A stretch of DNA of 64,000 nucleotides from Glycomyces arizonensis DSM 44726 (GTDB lineage: Bacteria > Actinomycetota > Actinomycetes > Mycobacteriales > Micromonosporaceae), in assembly GCF_000482705.1 (NCBI RefSeq), contig NZ_KI519474.1, forward strand, positions 1 to 64,000, given 5' to 3'. The notes under the pieces are model-generated. The model was given only the letters and a program-made list of their open reading frames with translations. It ran no database searches and had not been told where the DNA came from. The first letter of the stretch is position 1, and every line of letters begins with the position of its first letter. Below, one piece after another: positions 7,781-16,229 of this stretch. The position numbers were made by a program, and so were the translations under genes.

Positions 7781-8977
7781 ATGGACCCCAATTCCTCCTA
7801 CGACCCCAACGCGAACATCCCCCCGGACTCCGGCTACCCCTACGGTCCGAACGGCGCGCCCGCGGACCCCGGCGCGGGCTACGTGCCGGGCCAGGCCCCC
7901 GGGTACCCCGACCCCAATCCCGGTTACGGCCCGAACCCGGCTCCCGGCATGGGATACGCCCCGACACCGGACACGACCCACAACATCGGGTACCCGCCGG
8001 CCGGCCCGCCCCCGCCGGGACAAGGGCCGTACCCCGGCGCCCCCGGGATGCCGCCGCAGTATGCGCCCATGCCGCCGCAGAGCTCGGGGATGCCGGTCGC
8101 GGGCTGGATCGGGATCGCCCTCGGGGCAGTGCTGGTGATCGCCTTGGGGATCGCCGGTGCCGTCTTCGTCCTGGACCGCTCCGAGGATTCGGGCGGCATC
8201 GCCTCGGACACCGACTCGGACTCGGGCGCCGACTCCGGCACCGACACCTCAAGCGACACCTCCGGCTCCGATCCGACCGAGCCGGCTGTGCCGGACCCGG
8301 TGGCGGACGCCGTGATCGGCGACTGCTTCTACGACTACGGCGACGAGACCACCGCGGATCTGGAGGCGACCGCCTGCGGGGCCGGGACCTTCGAGGCGAT
8401 CGACATCGTCGAGGGCACCACCGACCTGTCGGCCTGCGACGACGTGGCCGCCGTCGACACCGCGGTCTCCTCCACCGAGGCCAACCGCGTGCTGTGCCTG
8501 AGCTACACCGCGATCGCGGGCGACGACGCGTACCACGCCCAGGTCGACGACTGCGTCTACGGATACTCCACTCCGGACACCCCGTGGAACGTCATCGACT
8601 GCCAGGACGGCGCGTTCAAGGTCATCGAACGCCTCGAAGGCGAGTCCAGCGCCAGCGCGTGCAGCGATTCGACCTACTACATCTACAGTATGAGCTACTC
8701 CACCGGTCAGTCCTATCTGGACGTGACGCTGTGCCTGACGATGATCTACGCCAGCGGCGACGCCGGGTACGCCGAGATCGACGACTGCCTGTCCATGAAC
8801 TCCGACTACACGTACTTCGAGTTCGTGTCCGACTGCGGCGACGCCAACGTCTACGTCACCGGCCGCACCAATGAGGACGTCGACGGCGAAAGCTGGTGCA
8901 ACGGCTGGGGCTGGGCCTACGAAGACGTCCCCGACTTCCCCGAGCTCTCCTACACGATCTGCTGGGGGTATCTGTAG
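7781..8977 (+). CDS. Membrane-anchored protein with three tandem Cys-containing modules
   Basis: 398 residues of unknown function. The first 100 or so residues are Pro/Gly/Tyr/Asn-rich and cytoplasmic. One membrane helix (IGIALGAVLVIALGIAGAVFV) follows, then an acidic Ser/Asp linker, then three repeats of about 70 residues, each with a GDC or DDC start, a second Cys, a hydrophobic Val strand and a late LCL or WC. The modules resemble the Cys-paired domain of LppU/SCO3897-type actinobacterial surface proteins. ATG at 7781 is preferred over GTG at 7718, which lies nearly on the terminator; CAAAAT a few bases upstream could be the -10 of a leaderless message. Likely a cell-surface protein; partner unknown. 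Confidence 0.75.
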   Translation: MDPNSSYDPNANIPPDSGYPYGPNGAPADPGAGYVPGQAPGYPDPNPGYGPNPAPGMGYAPTPDTTHNIGYPPAGPPPPGQGPYPGAPGMPPQYAPMPPQSSGMPVAGWIGIALGAVLVIALGIAGAVFVLDRSEDSGGIASDTDSDSGADSGTDTSSDTSGSDPTEPAVPDPVADAVIGDCFYDYGDETTADLEATACGAGTFEAIDIVEGTTDLSACDDVAAVDTAVSSTEANRVLCLSYTAIAGDDAYHAQVDDCVYGYSTPDTPWNVIDCQDGAFKVIERLEGESSASACSDSTYYIYSMSYSTGQSYLDVTLCLTMIYASGDAGYAEIDDCLSMNSDYTYFEFVSDCGDANVYVTGRTNEDVDGESWCNGWGWAYEDVPDFPELSYTICWGYL

Positions 8978-9046
8978 ACAAGGCGGCGGGGAGCGCGGTC
9001 CGGATGCGGAAGGCAAAGGACGGTGGCCCGCTCGCAAGTACGCGGG

Positions 9047-9078
9047 TGGCAACCGGTACCGGGGTACGGGTTTACGGT
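9047..9078 (+). promoter_or_regulatory. MerR-type promoter/operator of the metal-resistance-like operon
   Basis: TGGCAA (9047-9052) and TACGGT (9073-9078) are separated by an unusually long 20-bp spacer. The palindrome GTACC-GG-GGTAC (9056-9067) is centred in that spacer. Over-long spacers with a central inverted repeat are the hallmark of promoters activated by MerR-family proteins through DNA untwisting. The second gene of the operon is a MerR protein, so autoregulation is likely. Confidence 0.55.
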
Positions 9079-9125
9079 TGATGCCCGCCCAGTACACGGG
9101 CATTCCCGTCAGGAAGGCGCCAGCC

Positions 9126-9518
9126 ATGACCTCACCGCACCTTTCCGCCATTGGACCGGACCGCGCCCCGGACGCGACGGCGAGCGAACCGTCGTGGGTG
9201 CCGGTCGACGCCTGCCTCCTGCCGAGCGACGAGCGGCCGATGCGCCTGGACGCCTTCGAGGACCTGTTCGCCGTCGCGGTCCGCTCGATCGCGCGCCCCG
9301 AGCCGACCCGGCTGCGCTTCGCGCTGGTCCCCGAACCGGCCGTGGCCGCCCGAGCCGCCGCGCTCGCGGCGCGCGAGGCCGACTGCTGCGGCTTCTTCAC
9401 GTTCGCGCTCACCGCGGCCCAGGGCCGCCTCGTCCTCGAAGTGGCGGTGCCCGAAACCCGGGCCGGTGTCCTCGACGGCCTGGCCGCCCAGTCCGCTGCG
9501 GCCGGAGCGCCGTCATGA
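9126..9518 (+). CDS. Unknown protein with a DCC-x-FF motif, linked to MerR and YnfA
   Basis: 130 residues. The start is ATG at 9126 with GGAAGG upstream. The conserved feature is [13 protein letters not shown] around residues 93-105, a vicinal Cys pair in a helix-strand context. I know similar small proteins next to MerR-family sensors in actinobacteria but no established function. Its stop overlaps the MerR start (ATGA at 9515-9518), so the two are co-translated. The Cys pair could bind a thiophilic metal or serve as a redox pair; this is inference. Confidence 0.75.
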   Translation: MTSPHLSAIGPDRAPDATASEPSWVPVDACLLPSDERPMRLDAFEDLFAVAVRSIARPEPTRLRFALVPEPAVAARAAALAAREADCCGFFTFALTAAQGRLVLEVAVPETRAGVLDGLAAQSAAAGAPS

Positions 9519-9937
9519 GCACCGCGCTCAGGACCGGCGAGGTCGCCGCGGCCGTCGGCATCGGCCGCGAGACCCTGCGCTACTACGAGCGCCGCGGCCT
9601 GCTCGAGCGGCCGCCGCGAACCCTGGGCGGCCACCGGCTCTACACGGCCGAGACCGTCACCCGGATCCGGGTGATCAAGGCCGCCCAGCGGCTCGGGTTC
9701 ACCCTCGACGAGATCGCCGACCTGACCGATCCCCGCCGACACCGCCGCCGCCCCGACGGCGGTCTCAGAGCGGGCGCGAGCGCCAAGCTCGCCCAAGTCG
9801 AGGAGCGCATCGCCGAACTCGAGGCCGTCGCCGACCTGCTGCGCGCGGCCCTGTCCGCCGGGTGCGACGACCTGGACGCCTGCGCGGCCGCGCCGGAGTG
9901 CCCGCTGCCGTTCCCCCAGCCCGCGTCCGGACCGTGA
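9515..9937 (+). CDS. MerR-family metal-responsive regulator
   Basis: 140 residues. The N-terminal winged helix has [26 protein letters not shown], the MerR signature, followed by a coiled-coil dimer helix (residues about 85-115). The C-terminal tail holds three cysteines (Cys at SAGCDD, DACAAA and PECPL), a layout suited to metal or arsenical sensing. It is translationally coupled to the genes on both sides (ATGA upstream; a GTGA at 9934-9937 downstream). It probably controls the promoter at 9047-9078. Which metal it senses is not readable. Confidence 0.88.
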   Translation: MSTALRTGEVAAAVGIGRETLRYYERRGLLERPPRTLGGHRLYTAETVTRIRVIKAAQRLGFTLDEIADLTDPRRHRRRPDGGLRAGASAKLAQVEERIAELEAVADLLRAALSAGCDDLDACAAAPECPLPFPQPASGP

Positions 9938-9954
9938 TCGGTAGGGTCGTGCCC

Positions 9955-10287
9955 GTGGACGTCGCCCGATCGATCCTGCTGTTCGCGCTGGCCGCCCTCG
10001 CCGAGATCGGCGGTGCCTGGCTGGTCTGGCAGGGCGTGCGCGAGCACCGGGGTCTGCTGTGGATCGCCGCCGGGATCATGGCCCTGGGCGCCTACGGCTT
10101 CGTCGCGACCTTCCAGCCCGATCCGAACTTCGGGCGCATCCTGGCCGCTTACGGCGGCATCTTCGTCGCCGGGTCCCTGGCCTGGGGCATGGCCGTCGAC
10201 GGCTTCCGCCCCGACCGGTGGGACCTGATCGGGGCGGGCCTGTGCCTGCTCGGCGTCGCCGTGATCATGTACGCCCCCAGAACCTGA
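9955..10287 (+). CDS. YnfA/UPF0060 small multidrug-resistance-like membrane protein
   Basis: 110 residues, matching the roughly 108 of the YnfA family. It has four predicted membrane helices; [24 protein letters not shown] and [19 protein letters not shown] are the family core. GTG at 9955 has AGGG eight bases upstream; an in-frame GTG at 9934 overlapping the MerR stop is an alternative. YnfA proteins are relatives of SMR transporters and, with MerR and the DCC-motif protein, make a compact export/resistance operon here. Confidence 0.85.
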   Translation: MDVARSILLFALAALAEIGGAWLVWQGVREHRGLLWIAAGIMALGAYGFVATFQPDPNFGRILAAYGGIFVAGSLAWGMAVDGFRPDRWDLIGAGLCLLGVAVIMYAPRT

Positions 10288-10305
10288 CACCCTCGGAGGA
10301 ACATC

Positions 10306-11127
10306 GTGGACTCACGCCCCGTCGCGCTGGTGACCGGCGCCTCCTCGGGAATCGGCGAGCAGATCGCGCGGGCGCTGGCCGGTGACGGGTTCCGCGTCTT
10401 CGGCACCAGCCGCCGCGACCGCGCCGACCGGGACGGGGTCGAGATGCTGCGGCTGGAGGTGACCTCGCCGGAGTCGGTGCGTTCGTGCGTCGAGCGGGTG
10501 CTGGACCGGGCCGGGCGGATCGATGTGCTGGTCAACAACGCCGGGGTCATGCACGAGGGCCTCGCCGAGGAGACGTCGATCGACGAGGCGGGGGACGTGT
10601 TCGCGACCGACTTCTTCGGCGTGGTGCGCCTGACCGACGCGGTGCTGCCCGGGATGCGCGAGCGCGGTGCGGGGCGAGTGGTCAACATCGGCTCGCTGGC
10701 CGCCTGGGTCGGCGAGCCCGGCGAGGGCTTCTACGCGGCCGCGAAGGCCGCGCTCGCCCGGTACACCGAGGCCCTGGGATACGAGGTGCGTCCTTTGGGG
10801 ATATCGGTGTCGCTGGTCGAGCCCGGCGCGTTCGTCACGCCCGTGGTAGAGGCGGCTACGGCGTCCGAGCACGCGATCGCCGACTACGACGCGATCCGCG
10901 AGGCCGCCCGGGGCACGCTGCGGCGCGGCCTGGAGAACGGAGGCGACCCGCGCCGGGTCGGCCGCCTGGTCAGTGCGATCGCCCGCGCCCGTTCGCCGCG
11001 ACCGCGCTACGGCGTCGGCCGGGGCGGCACGGCGATCCCGCTGCTCAAGGTCCTGCTGCCGCGGCGCTGGTTCGACGCCCTCCTCACCCGGGCCTACGGC
11101 CTGCCCGCTCGAACGACACGGCAGTGA
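10306..11127 (+). CDS. Short-chain dehydrogenase/reductase
   Basis: 273 residues. The GTG start has a strong GGAGGA. The Rossmann motif is TGASSGIG near residue 10, NNAG follows, and the catalytic YxxxK is YAAAK within FYAAAKAALARYTE. Classical SDR of the subgroup that includes oxidoreductases acting on steroids, retinoids and alcohols; substrate unknown. It follows the YnfA gene by 18 bp and may be co-transcribed. Confidence 0.85.
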   Translation: MDSRPVALVTGASSGIGEQIARALAGDGFRVFGTSRRDRADRDGVEMLRLEVTSPESVRSCVERVLDRAGRIDVLVNNAGVMHEGLAEETSIDEAGDVFATDFFGVVRLTDAVLPGMRERGAGRVVNIGSLAAWVGEPGEGFYAAAKAALARYTEALGYEVRPLGISVSLVEPGAFVTPVVEAATASEHAIADYDAIREAARGTLRRGLENGGDPRRVGRLVSAIARARSPRPRYGVGRGGTAIPLLKVLLPRRWFDALLTRAYGLPARTTRQ

Positions 11128-11185
11128 GCGGGCGTGCCCGTGTTCCAGGCAACTCGCCGGTCCTGACCGAACCGAGGCCGCGGCG

Positions 11186-13231
11186 TCAGGCTTTGCCCGC
11201 GCTGGGAATCGGCGCGGTCAAGAGGGCCTTCAGCTCGCCGTGCCGGAACTCATAGGTGGCACCGACCTGCCGGAGCACGCCTCTCCGGTGGGCGTCTTCG
11301 AGGAAGCGCATGAGCCGCAACGGCAGGCGGCTCGGCCTGGAGCACGCGAGGTCCAGATGCGCCGTCCGGTACAGATGCCAGGTGGCCGGGGAGAGGAGGG
11401 TCGAGACCGTCACCGACATCAACCCGAAGCTCAGGCCCGCCCACACTGCGCGCTCGTAGTCGAGAACGACGCCGAACCACGCCCAGAGGAACAGGCCCAC
11501 GGCGATCGCGTACAGCACGGTCGTCACCGCAGTGGCGTTGCGCGTACTGGAAAGCACGCGCCGCGGACCGAGTATCTGCAGGTGGTGAACCGACCGAGCG
11601 CCGTTCACCAGCGCGATCAAGGCGACCAGCAGCATGTACCCCAGCGCCGCAATGGTCAAGGAGGCCGATCCGGTCGTCCACCAGAACGTCGGCACAACGG
11701 CCGGCATCGCTATCAGCCATGGATACACGAAGCGCCGCGCCACTCTGGACGAGAACTGCTCTCGCCTGAACGTCAGGTACTGCGGCCCCTCGTTCTGCCG
11801 ATCGACGTCTCGCCGCATGTCGGCGCCCACCCAGCTGACCGCCCAGGCGATCACGACCGCTGACGCCGCGGCAAGTCCGATCCCTCTCGGCAGGCCGGAC
11901 ATCGAGGTGAACAGCGGACCGAACGCCAAGAAGAGCAGCGGCCAGGACAGCAGAAATGTAACTATTTGGATTGTGGTCTTGTATCGCTGCGGCGCAACCG
12001 CATTGAACAGTTCCCACCATGCGAAGCGAGTCGTGTCGCCCTGTTCGAGTTGGCGCGCTATGGACCGGAGCCATCGTATGGCGCGGTCCCGGTCGTACCG
12101 CGGACCGCCCTCGTGCGCACTGCCGTCGTACAGCGCCGGCAGATAGGCGGACAGCAGGTGCCGCTCCACCGTGGCCCGGTCCTTCAACCGCGCCAGCACG
12201 GCACGGTCCGGCCGATCGTGCTTGTACACCTCACTGCACAGGTACACCATCAAGGGCGATTCGAGCGCCTTGGCGACGGCGCTGCCGTGCTCGTCGATCA
12301 GGTCGATGATCGGAGCCCAATGGCCTTCGGCCTGGGTGCCGTCCAGGAGGAACCGCTTCGCCTGCTCCGGCGCGACCGTGCCGAGCGTGATCACCGCCGT
12401 CGAGGGAAATCGCCCGGCCCGCTTCAGCGCGTCCTCGTATTCGGTGATGCGCGAGGCCAGCACCACGGAGCAGTGGGTGTCGGTCAGGAGCCGACGAAGC
12501 CGCTTGAGCGCCTTGTTCCTCCTGGGACGCGGAATCTCGTCGAATCCGTCGAGCACGAGCAGCAGGTCGCCGTCCCGCACCAGATCCTCGGCCACCTCGG
12601 CATCGGCGACGTCGAACTGATCGGTGAGCTCGGCGGCCGCCCACTCCGGCAGCGGGGTCTCGGGGTCCCAATCGCCCACGTGGAGCAGCACGGGGACCGG
12701 GATGTGCCGCGCATGGTCGCGGTCGTCGTGACGCAGCTGGAGCAGCTGGTGCGTCAGGAGCATCGCGGTGACGGACTTCCCCGAGCCCCTGTCGCCGAGG
12801 ATGACTCCCAGCCGCGGCCGGATCGCGAGCCAGTCGAGCCCGAGTCTCGCGGTGCCGAAGTCGTCCGAAATCCGCTCGCCGCGCTCCTCGGCCGCAGCGT
12901 TCCCGGTGTCGTCGTAGGACCATTCGACGTCGATGTAGTCGTCCCCTGAAAGGCCGAGCCGGTCGATCTCCTCACCGACCCGCTTGAACTGGAGCTTGGC
13001 GATCACCTCGACGATCGGCTCCTCGGCCCCGGCCCGTCGCTGATTGAGGGCCAAGACGATCGAGACGCCCGTCAGCACCGTGGCGAGCATGCCGCTCGCC
13101 AGTGTCGCCGCCTCGTACCAGTCCTGGTCCGAGGCCGACGCCAGCTGCAACGACACTGCGAGGACCACGGCGACCACCGCGGTGGTGATCAGCAACCCCC
13201 ACAGCCATTGAGGAATTCGCATGCACCTCAT
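11186..13231 (-). CDS. Membrane NACHT-domain NTPase
   Basis: 681 residues. Two N-terminal membrane helices (about 10-30 and 42-62) precede a cytosolic NACHT-type STAND NTPase with P-loop GDRGSGKS (146-153) and Walker B LLLVLDGFDEI (about 223-233); the small residue after DGFDE is typical of NACHT. The C-terminal half has about five membrane helices (roughly 375-580) and a short cytoplasmic tail. There is no recognisable sensor repeat or nuclease effector. It stands alone, convergent with the SDR gene. Membrane NACHT proteins are common in actinomycetes and most are uncharacterised; bacterial NACHT proteins include anti-phage systems. ATG at 13231 is used; ATG at 13222 is equally possible. Confidence 0.8.
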   Translation of the reverse strand: MRCMRIPQWLWGLLITTAVVAVVLAVSLQLASASDQDWYEAATLASGMLATVLTGVSIVLALNQRRAGAEEPIVEVIAKLQFKRVGEEIDRLGLSGDDYIDVEWSYDDTGNAAAEERGERISDDFGTARLGLDWLAIRPRLGVILGDRGSGKSVTAMLLTHQLLQLRHDDRDHARHIPVPVLLHVGDWDPETPLPEWAAAELTDQFDVADAEVAEDLVRDGDLLLVLDGFDEIPRPRRNKALKRLRRLLTDTHCSVVLASRITEYEDALKRAGRFPSTAVITLGTVAPEQAKRFLLDGTQAEGHWAPIIDLIDEHGSAVAKALESPLMVYLCSEVYKHDRPDRAVLARLKDRATVERHLLSAYLPALYDGSAHEGGPRYDRDRAIRWLRSIARQLEQGDTTRFAWWELFNAVAPQRYKTTIQIVTFLLSWPLLFLAFGPLFTSMSGLPRGIGLAAASAVVIAWAVSWVGADMRRDVDRQNEGPQYLTFRREQFSSRVARRFVYPWLIAMPAVVPTFWWTTGSASLTIAALGYMLLVALIALVNGARSVHHLQILGPRRVLSSTRNATAVTTVLYAIAVGLFLWAWFGVVLDYERAVWAGLSFGLMSVTVSTLLSPATWHLYRTAHLDLACSRPSRLPLRLMRFLEDAHRRGVLRQVGATYEFRHGELKALLTAPIPSAGKA

Positions 13232-13263
13232 CGTATTGGGATCCGGCCACTGCGTGAATGTGA

Positions 13264-13446
13264 AGGAGCCTCCATTCCGGCTACGGCACCGACCCGCGCG
13301 AGCGTGATGTCTGGTTCCGCCGGCGCGCCCGTTCTGCGATCGCCACGGCGTGCTGGACCCACGGGATCGGTGACCGGGACTTCGAGGCGCAGGGGCACCG
13401 GATGATCGCCGACGTCCTCGCCGAAGCCGCGACCGCCTCGCCCTGA
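13264..13446 (+). pseudogene. C-terminal remnant of an unknown protein
   Basis: An open frame without a plausible start encodes about 60 residues, including YGTDPRERDVWFRRRARSA and DVLAEAA before a TGA at 13444. It begins right after an in-frame TGA (13261) and has normal actinobacterial codon bias. It looks like the tail of a decayed gene between the NACHT and LacI genes. Family not recognised. Confidence 0.3.
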
Positions 13447-13464
13447 GCGGTGAGCGACGCGGGC

Positions 13465-14490
13465 TCAGCCGTTGCGCGGCGCGGCGGTGCTGTCGCGCAC
13501 CACCAGTTCGGTGGCGAGGTCGAGGCGCTGCCGGGGCAGCGGCTCGCCCGCGGCCAGAGCGACGACCATGTCCGCGGCGGCGGCGCCCATCTCCTTGAGC
13601 GGCTGGCGCACCGTGGTGAGCGGCGGGATCGTCCAGCGGGCCTTGGGCAGGTCGTCGAAGCCGACGACGCTGAGGTCGTCGGGGATGCGGACGCCCAGTT
13701 CCGCGGCGGCGTGGTAGACGCCGAGGGCCATGCCGTCGTTGCCCGCGAAGATCGCCGTGGGCGGCTCGTCGAGGCGCAGCAGCTCGGCGGCCAGGTCGCG
13801 GCCGCCTTCGATCTCGAAGTCGCCGTGGCGTTCCAGCGCCGGGTCGAGCGGTCGCCCCGCGAGGTCCGCCCCGGCCCGGAAGCCGTCGAGGCGCGCCCTG
13901 GCGGCCTCCATGCGGGCCGGGCCGGTGATCACCGCGATGCGCCGGTGCCCGAGCCCGATCAGGTGCCTGGCGGCGGCGAGGCCGCCGTTCCAGTTGCTCG
14001 CCCCCACCGACGGCGCGTCGTGGTCGGGGTCGCCGGTGGGGTCGAGGAGCACCAGCGGGATGTCGCGGCTGTAGAGGCGCTCGCTCTGCTCGGTGGTCAG
14101 CCCCGAGAACACCGAGATGACCCCGGCGGGGCGGCGGGCGAGGACCTGCTCGATCCAGCCCTGGCCGGGGACGTGGTGCCCGCCCATCTCGGAGAGGACG
14201 ACGCCGAGCCGGTGCCGCCTGGCCACCTCCTCGACGCCGTTGAGGACCTCGATCGCGTACAGCCCCCGCAGCTCGTGGAAGAGCACGTCGATGAGCGCGG
14301 ACGGCTTGGTCGGGCGGCGCTGGCGCCGGTAGCCGCGGCGGCGGATGAGGTCCTCGATCTGCTCCCTGGTCGTGGCCGCGACGTCCGAGCGGCCGTTGAC
14401 CACTTTGCTCACCGTGGCGCTGGAGACGCCAGCGAGCTGCGCGAGTTGGGCGATGGTCAGTGGACCTTCGGGGTCAGGGGTACGGCTCAT
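13465..14490 (-). CDS. LacI-family transcriptional regulator
   Basis: 341 residues, standard length. The HTH is LTIAQLAQLAGVSSATVSKV (residues 11-30) with the hinge helix after VNGRSDVAATT. The periplasmic-binding-like sugar domain contains GHRRIAVITG and IFAGNDGMALGV. No sugar gene adjoins it, so it acts in trans or on its own promoter. It could in principle serve the CebR-type operator at 5941, but this is untested. Confidence 0.88.
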   Translation of the reverse strand: MSRTPDPEGPLTIAQLAQLAGVSSATVSKVVNGRSDVAATTREQIEDLIRRRGYRRQRRPTKPSALIDVLFHELRGLYAIEVLNGVEEVARRHRLGVVLSEMGGHHVPGQGWIEQVLARRPAGVISVFSGLTTEQSERLYSRDIPLVLLDPTGDPDHDAPSVGASNWNGGLAAARHLIGLGHRRIAVITGPARMEAARARLDGFRAGADLAGRPLDPALERHGDFEIEGGRDLAAELLRLDEPPTAIFAGNDGMALGVYHAAAELGVRIPDDLSVVGFDDLPKARWTIPPLTTVRQPLKEMGAAAADMVVALAAGEPLPRQRLDLATELVVRDSTAAPRNG

Positions 14491-14547
14491 CGCGGCAGTT
14501 TATCGCCACAGGCCACACGCGCACCGACCGTCGAGAAGACGAGGCGG

Positions 14548-15261
14548 CTACGTCTCCGGGCTACTGGGGGAGTCGGCGATCCGGTCGAGCCACTGCCGCA
14601 GGAGGCCGCGTTCGGCGTCGGTCAGGGCGTCGGTCCGCGGCAGCGCGGCGCGGAGGGCGACGGCGGCCGCGACGGGTCCGGGGTCGGCGGTGGCGGGGGC
14701 GTCGGTGGTGATCGCGGCGATGGCCGCCTCGCGGGCGCTCAGCGAGAGCTGCGGGTCGCGGTGCTCGGCGGGGGTGGCGATGAGGGTGAGCGCCGTGCCG
14801 GTGCCGGTGGCGTGGATCAGGGCCGCGGCGCGGTCCTCGGGGACGGCCAGGCGCCCGGCCTCGGCGATGCGGCGGATGTGCCCGGCGAGGACCGCGAAGG
14901 CGGACCGGGCCGCCGGTGACGTCTCGGCGGCGCGGGGCCGGACGTACATCAGCGTGTAGAGCGCCGGGTTGGCCAGGGCGAACTCGAGGTGCAGGTCCCA
15001 GCCGGTGCGCAGGTCGCCGACGGGGTCGGCGGTGGGTTCGAGGAAGGTCTTGTCGTCCAGGTACTCGCGGAAACCGTGGGCGGCGGCCGCGTCGAGCAGG
15101 CCCTGCTTGTCGCCGAATAGGCGGTAGATGACCGGCGGCTGCACCCCGGCCGCGGCGGCTATGGCGCGGGTCGAGACCGCCTCGAACCCGCCCTCGGCCA
15201 GCAGCCGGGTGACGGCGGCCATGATGCGCTCGCGGTGTCCCTCCGCGGTCCCCGTTTCCAT
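14548..15261 (-). CDS. TetR-family repressor, divergent from an NmrA-like gene
   Basis: 237 residues. The N-terminal HTH has STRAIAAAAGVQPPVIYRLFGDK; the C-terminal half is the ligand domain. The start ATG (15261) is 90 bp from the divergent NAD(P)-binding protein, with an inverted repeat (15297-15315) between them. It most likely represses that gene and itself; ligand unknown. Confidence 0.85.
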   Translation of the reverse strand: METGTAEGHRERIMAAVTRLLAEGGFEAVSTRAIAAAAGVQPPVIYRLFGDKQGLLDAAAAHGFREYLDDKTFLEPTADPVGDLRTGWDLHLEFALANPALYTLMYVRPRAAETSPAARSAFAVLAGHIRRIAEAGRLAVPEDRAAALIHATGTGTALTLIATPAEHRDPQLSLSAREAAIAAITTDAPATADPGPVAAAVALRAALPRTDALTDAERGLLRQWLDRIADSPSSPET

Positions 15262-15296
15262 GATTCCGATGATAACAGGATCGTGTTTGCGGCGAT

Positions 15297-15315
15297 ACCG
15301 TTCCGGTGGTACGGT
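15297..15315. promoter_or_regulatory. Candidate TetR operator
   Basis: ACCGT (15297-15301) and ACGGT (15311-15315) form an inverted repeat with a 9-bp spacer between the divergent TetR and NmrA-like genes. Size and place fit a TetR operator; the arms are short. Confidence 0.4.
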
Positions 15316-15351
15316 CGTGGCGATATCAACGGAAACAATTGGAGGTTACCA

Positions 15352-16221
15352 GTGATCATCGTGACCGGAGCCAACGGCCGACTCGGCGGCGGGACCGTCG
15401 AGCACCTGCTCAAGCGCCTTCCCGCCGACCAGATCGGCGTCAGCGTGCGCGACCCGGAGCGGGCGAAGGGACTCAGCGACCGCGGGGTGCGGGTGCGCCA
15501 CGGCGACTTCACCGACGCGTCGAGCCTGGAGCACGCCTTCGAAGGCGCCTCGCGGGTCCTCATCGTCTCGTGCGACACCCTCGGCGAGGAGGGCGTGCGC
15601 CAGCACCGCACGGCGATCGACGCGGCGGTCGGCGCCGGGGCGCGCCGCATCCTCTACACCAGCCACATGGCCGCGAGCGCGGACTCCTCGTTCGTCCCCG
15701 TGCGCGACCACACCGCCACCGAGGAGTACCTGGCCGCCACCGGCGTCCCGTTCACCTCGCTGCGCGACGGCTTCCACGCCTCCAGCGCCCCCATGATGCT
15801 CGGCGACACCGCCGAAGGAACCCTCGCGATCCCCGCAGACGGGCCCGTCGCCTGGACCGACGTGAACGACCTCGCCGAGGCCGCCGCGATCCTCCTCGCC
15901 GGGGAGGCCGTCTTCGAGGGCCCGACCCCGCCGCTGACCGCCGAGGCCACCTACACGCTCCCCGAGGTCGCCGCGATGGCCGCCGGGGACCGGCCGGTCG
16001 CCACCGAGCGGCTCAGTGACGACGACTACCGCAGCCGCATGAAGGAGCGGGGGCTGCCCGACATCGCGGTCGAGATGATGCTCGGCTTCTTCCTCGCCGC
16101 CCGCGCCGGGGAGTTCGCCGGGACCGACCCGGCGCTCGCCCGACTCCTGGGCAGGTCCCCGCGACCGCTGCCCGAGGTCCTCCCCGAACTCCTCGGCCGC
16201 CCCGCGCCGCAGTGGCATTAG
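15352..16221 (+). CDS. NmrA/QOR2-like NAD(P)-binding protein
   Basis: 289 residues from the GTG at 15352, which has GGAGGT five bases upstream; longer in-frame starts would overlap the TetR gene. The Rossmann motif VTGANGRLGG is at the N-terminus, as in atypical SDRs of the NmrA and NADPH:quinone reductase (YtfG/QOR2) groups. HGDFTDASSL and LRDGFHASS match the group. It probably reduces a quinone or senses NADP; it is under the divergent TetR. Confidence 0.85.
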   Translation: MIIVTGANGRLGGGTVEHLLKRLPADQIGVSVRDPERAKGLSDRGVRVRHGDFTDASSLEHAFEGASRVLIVSCDTLGEEGVRQHRTAIDAAVGAGARRILYTSHMAASADSSFVPVRDHTATEEYLAATGVPFTSLRDGFHASSAPMMLGDTAEGTLAIPADGPVAWTDVNDLAEAAAILLAGEAVFEGPTPPLTAEATYTLPEVAAMAAGDRPVATERLSDDDYRSRMKERGLPDIAVEMMLGFFLAARAGEFAGTDPALARLLGRSPRPLPEVLPELLGRPAPQWH

Positions 16222-16229
16222 CCGGGGGG

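Noticed and set aside
9023-9514. N-terminal extension of the MerR gene
   Set aside because: The extension is out-of-frame shadow of the DCC-motif gene; the MerR HTH begins right at ATG 9515.
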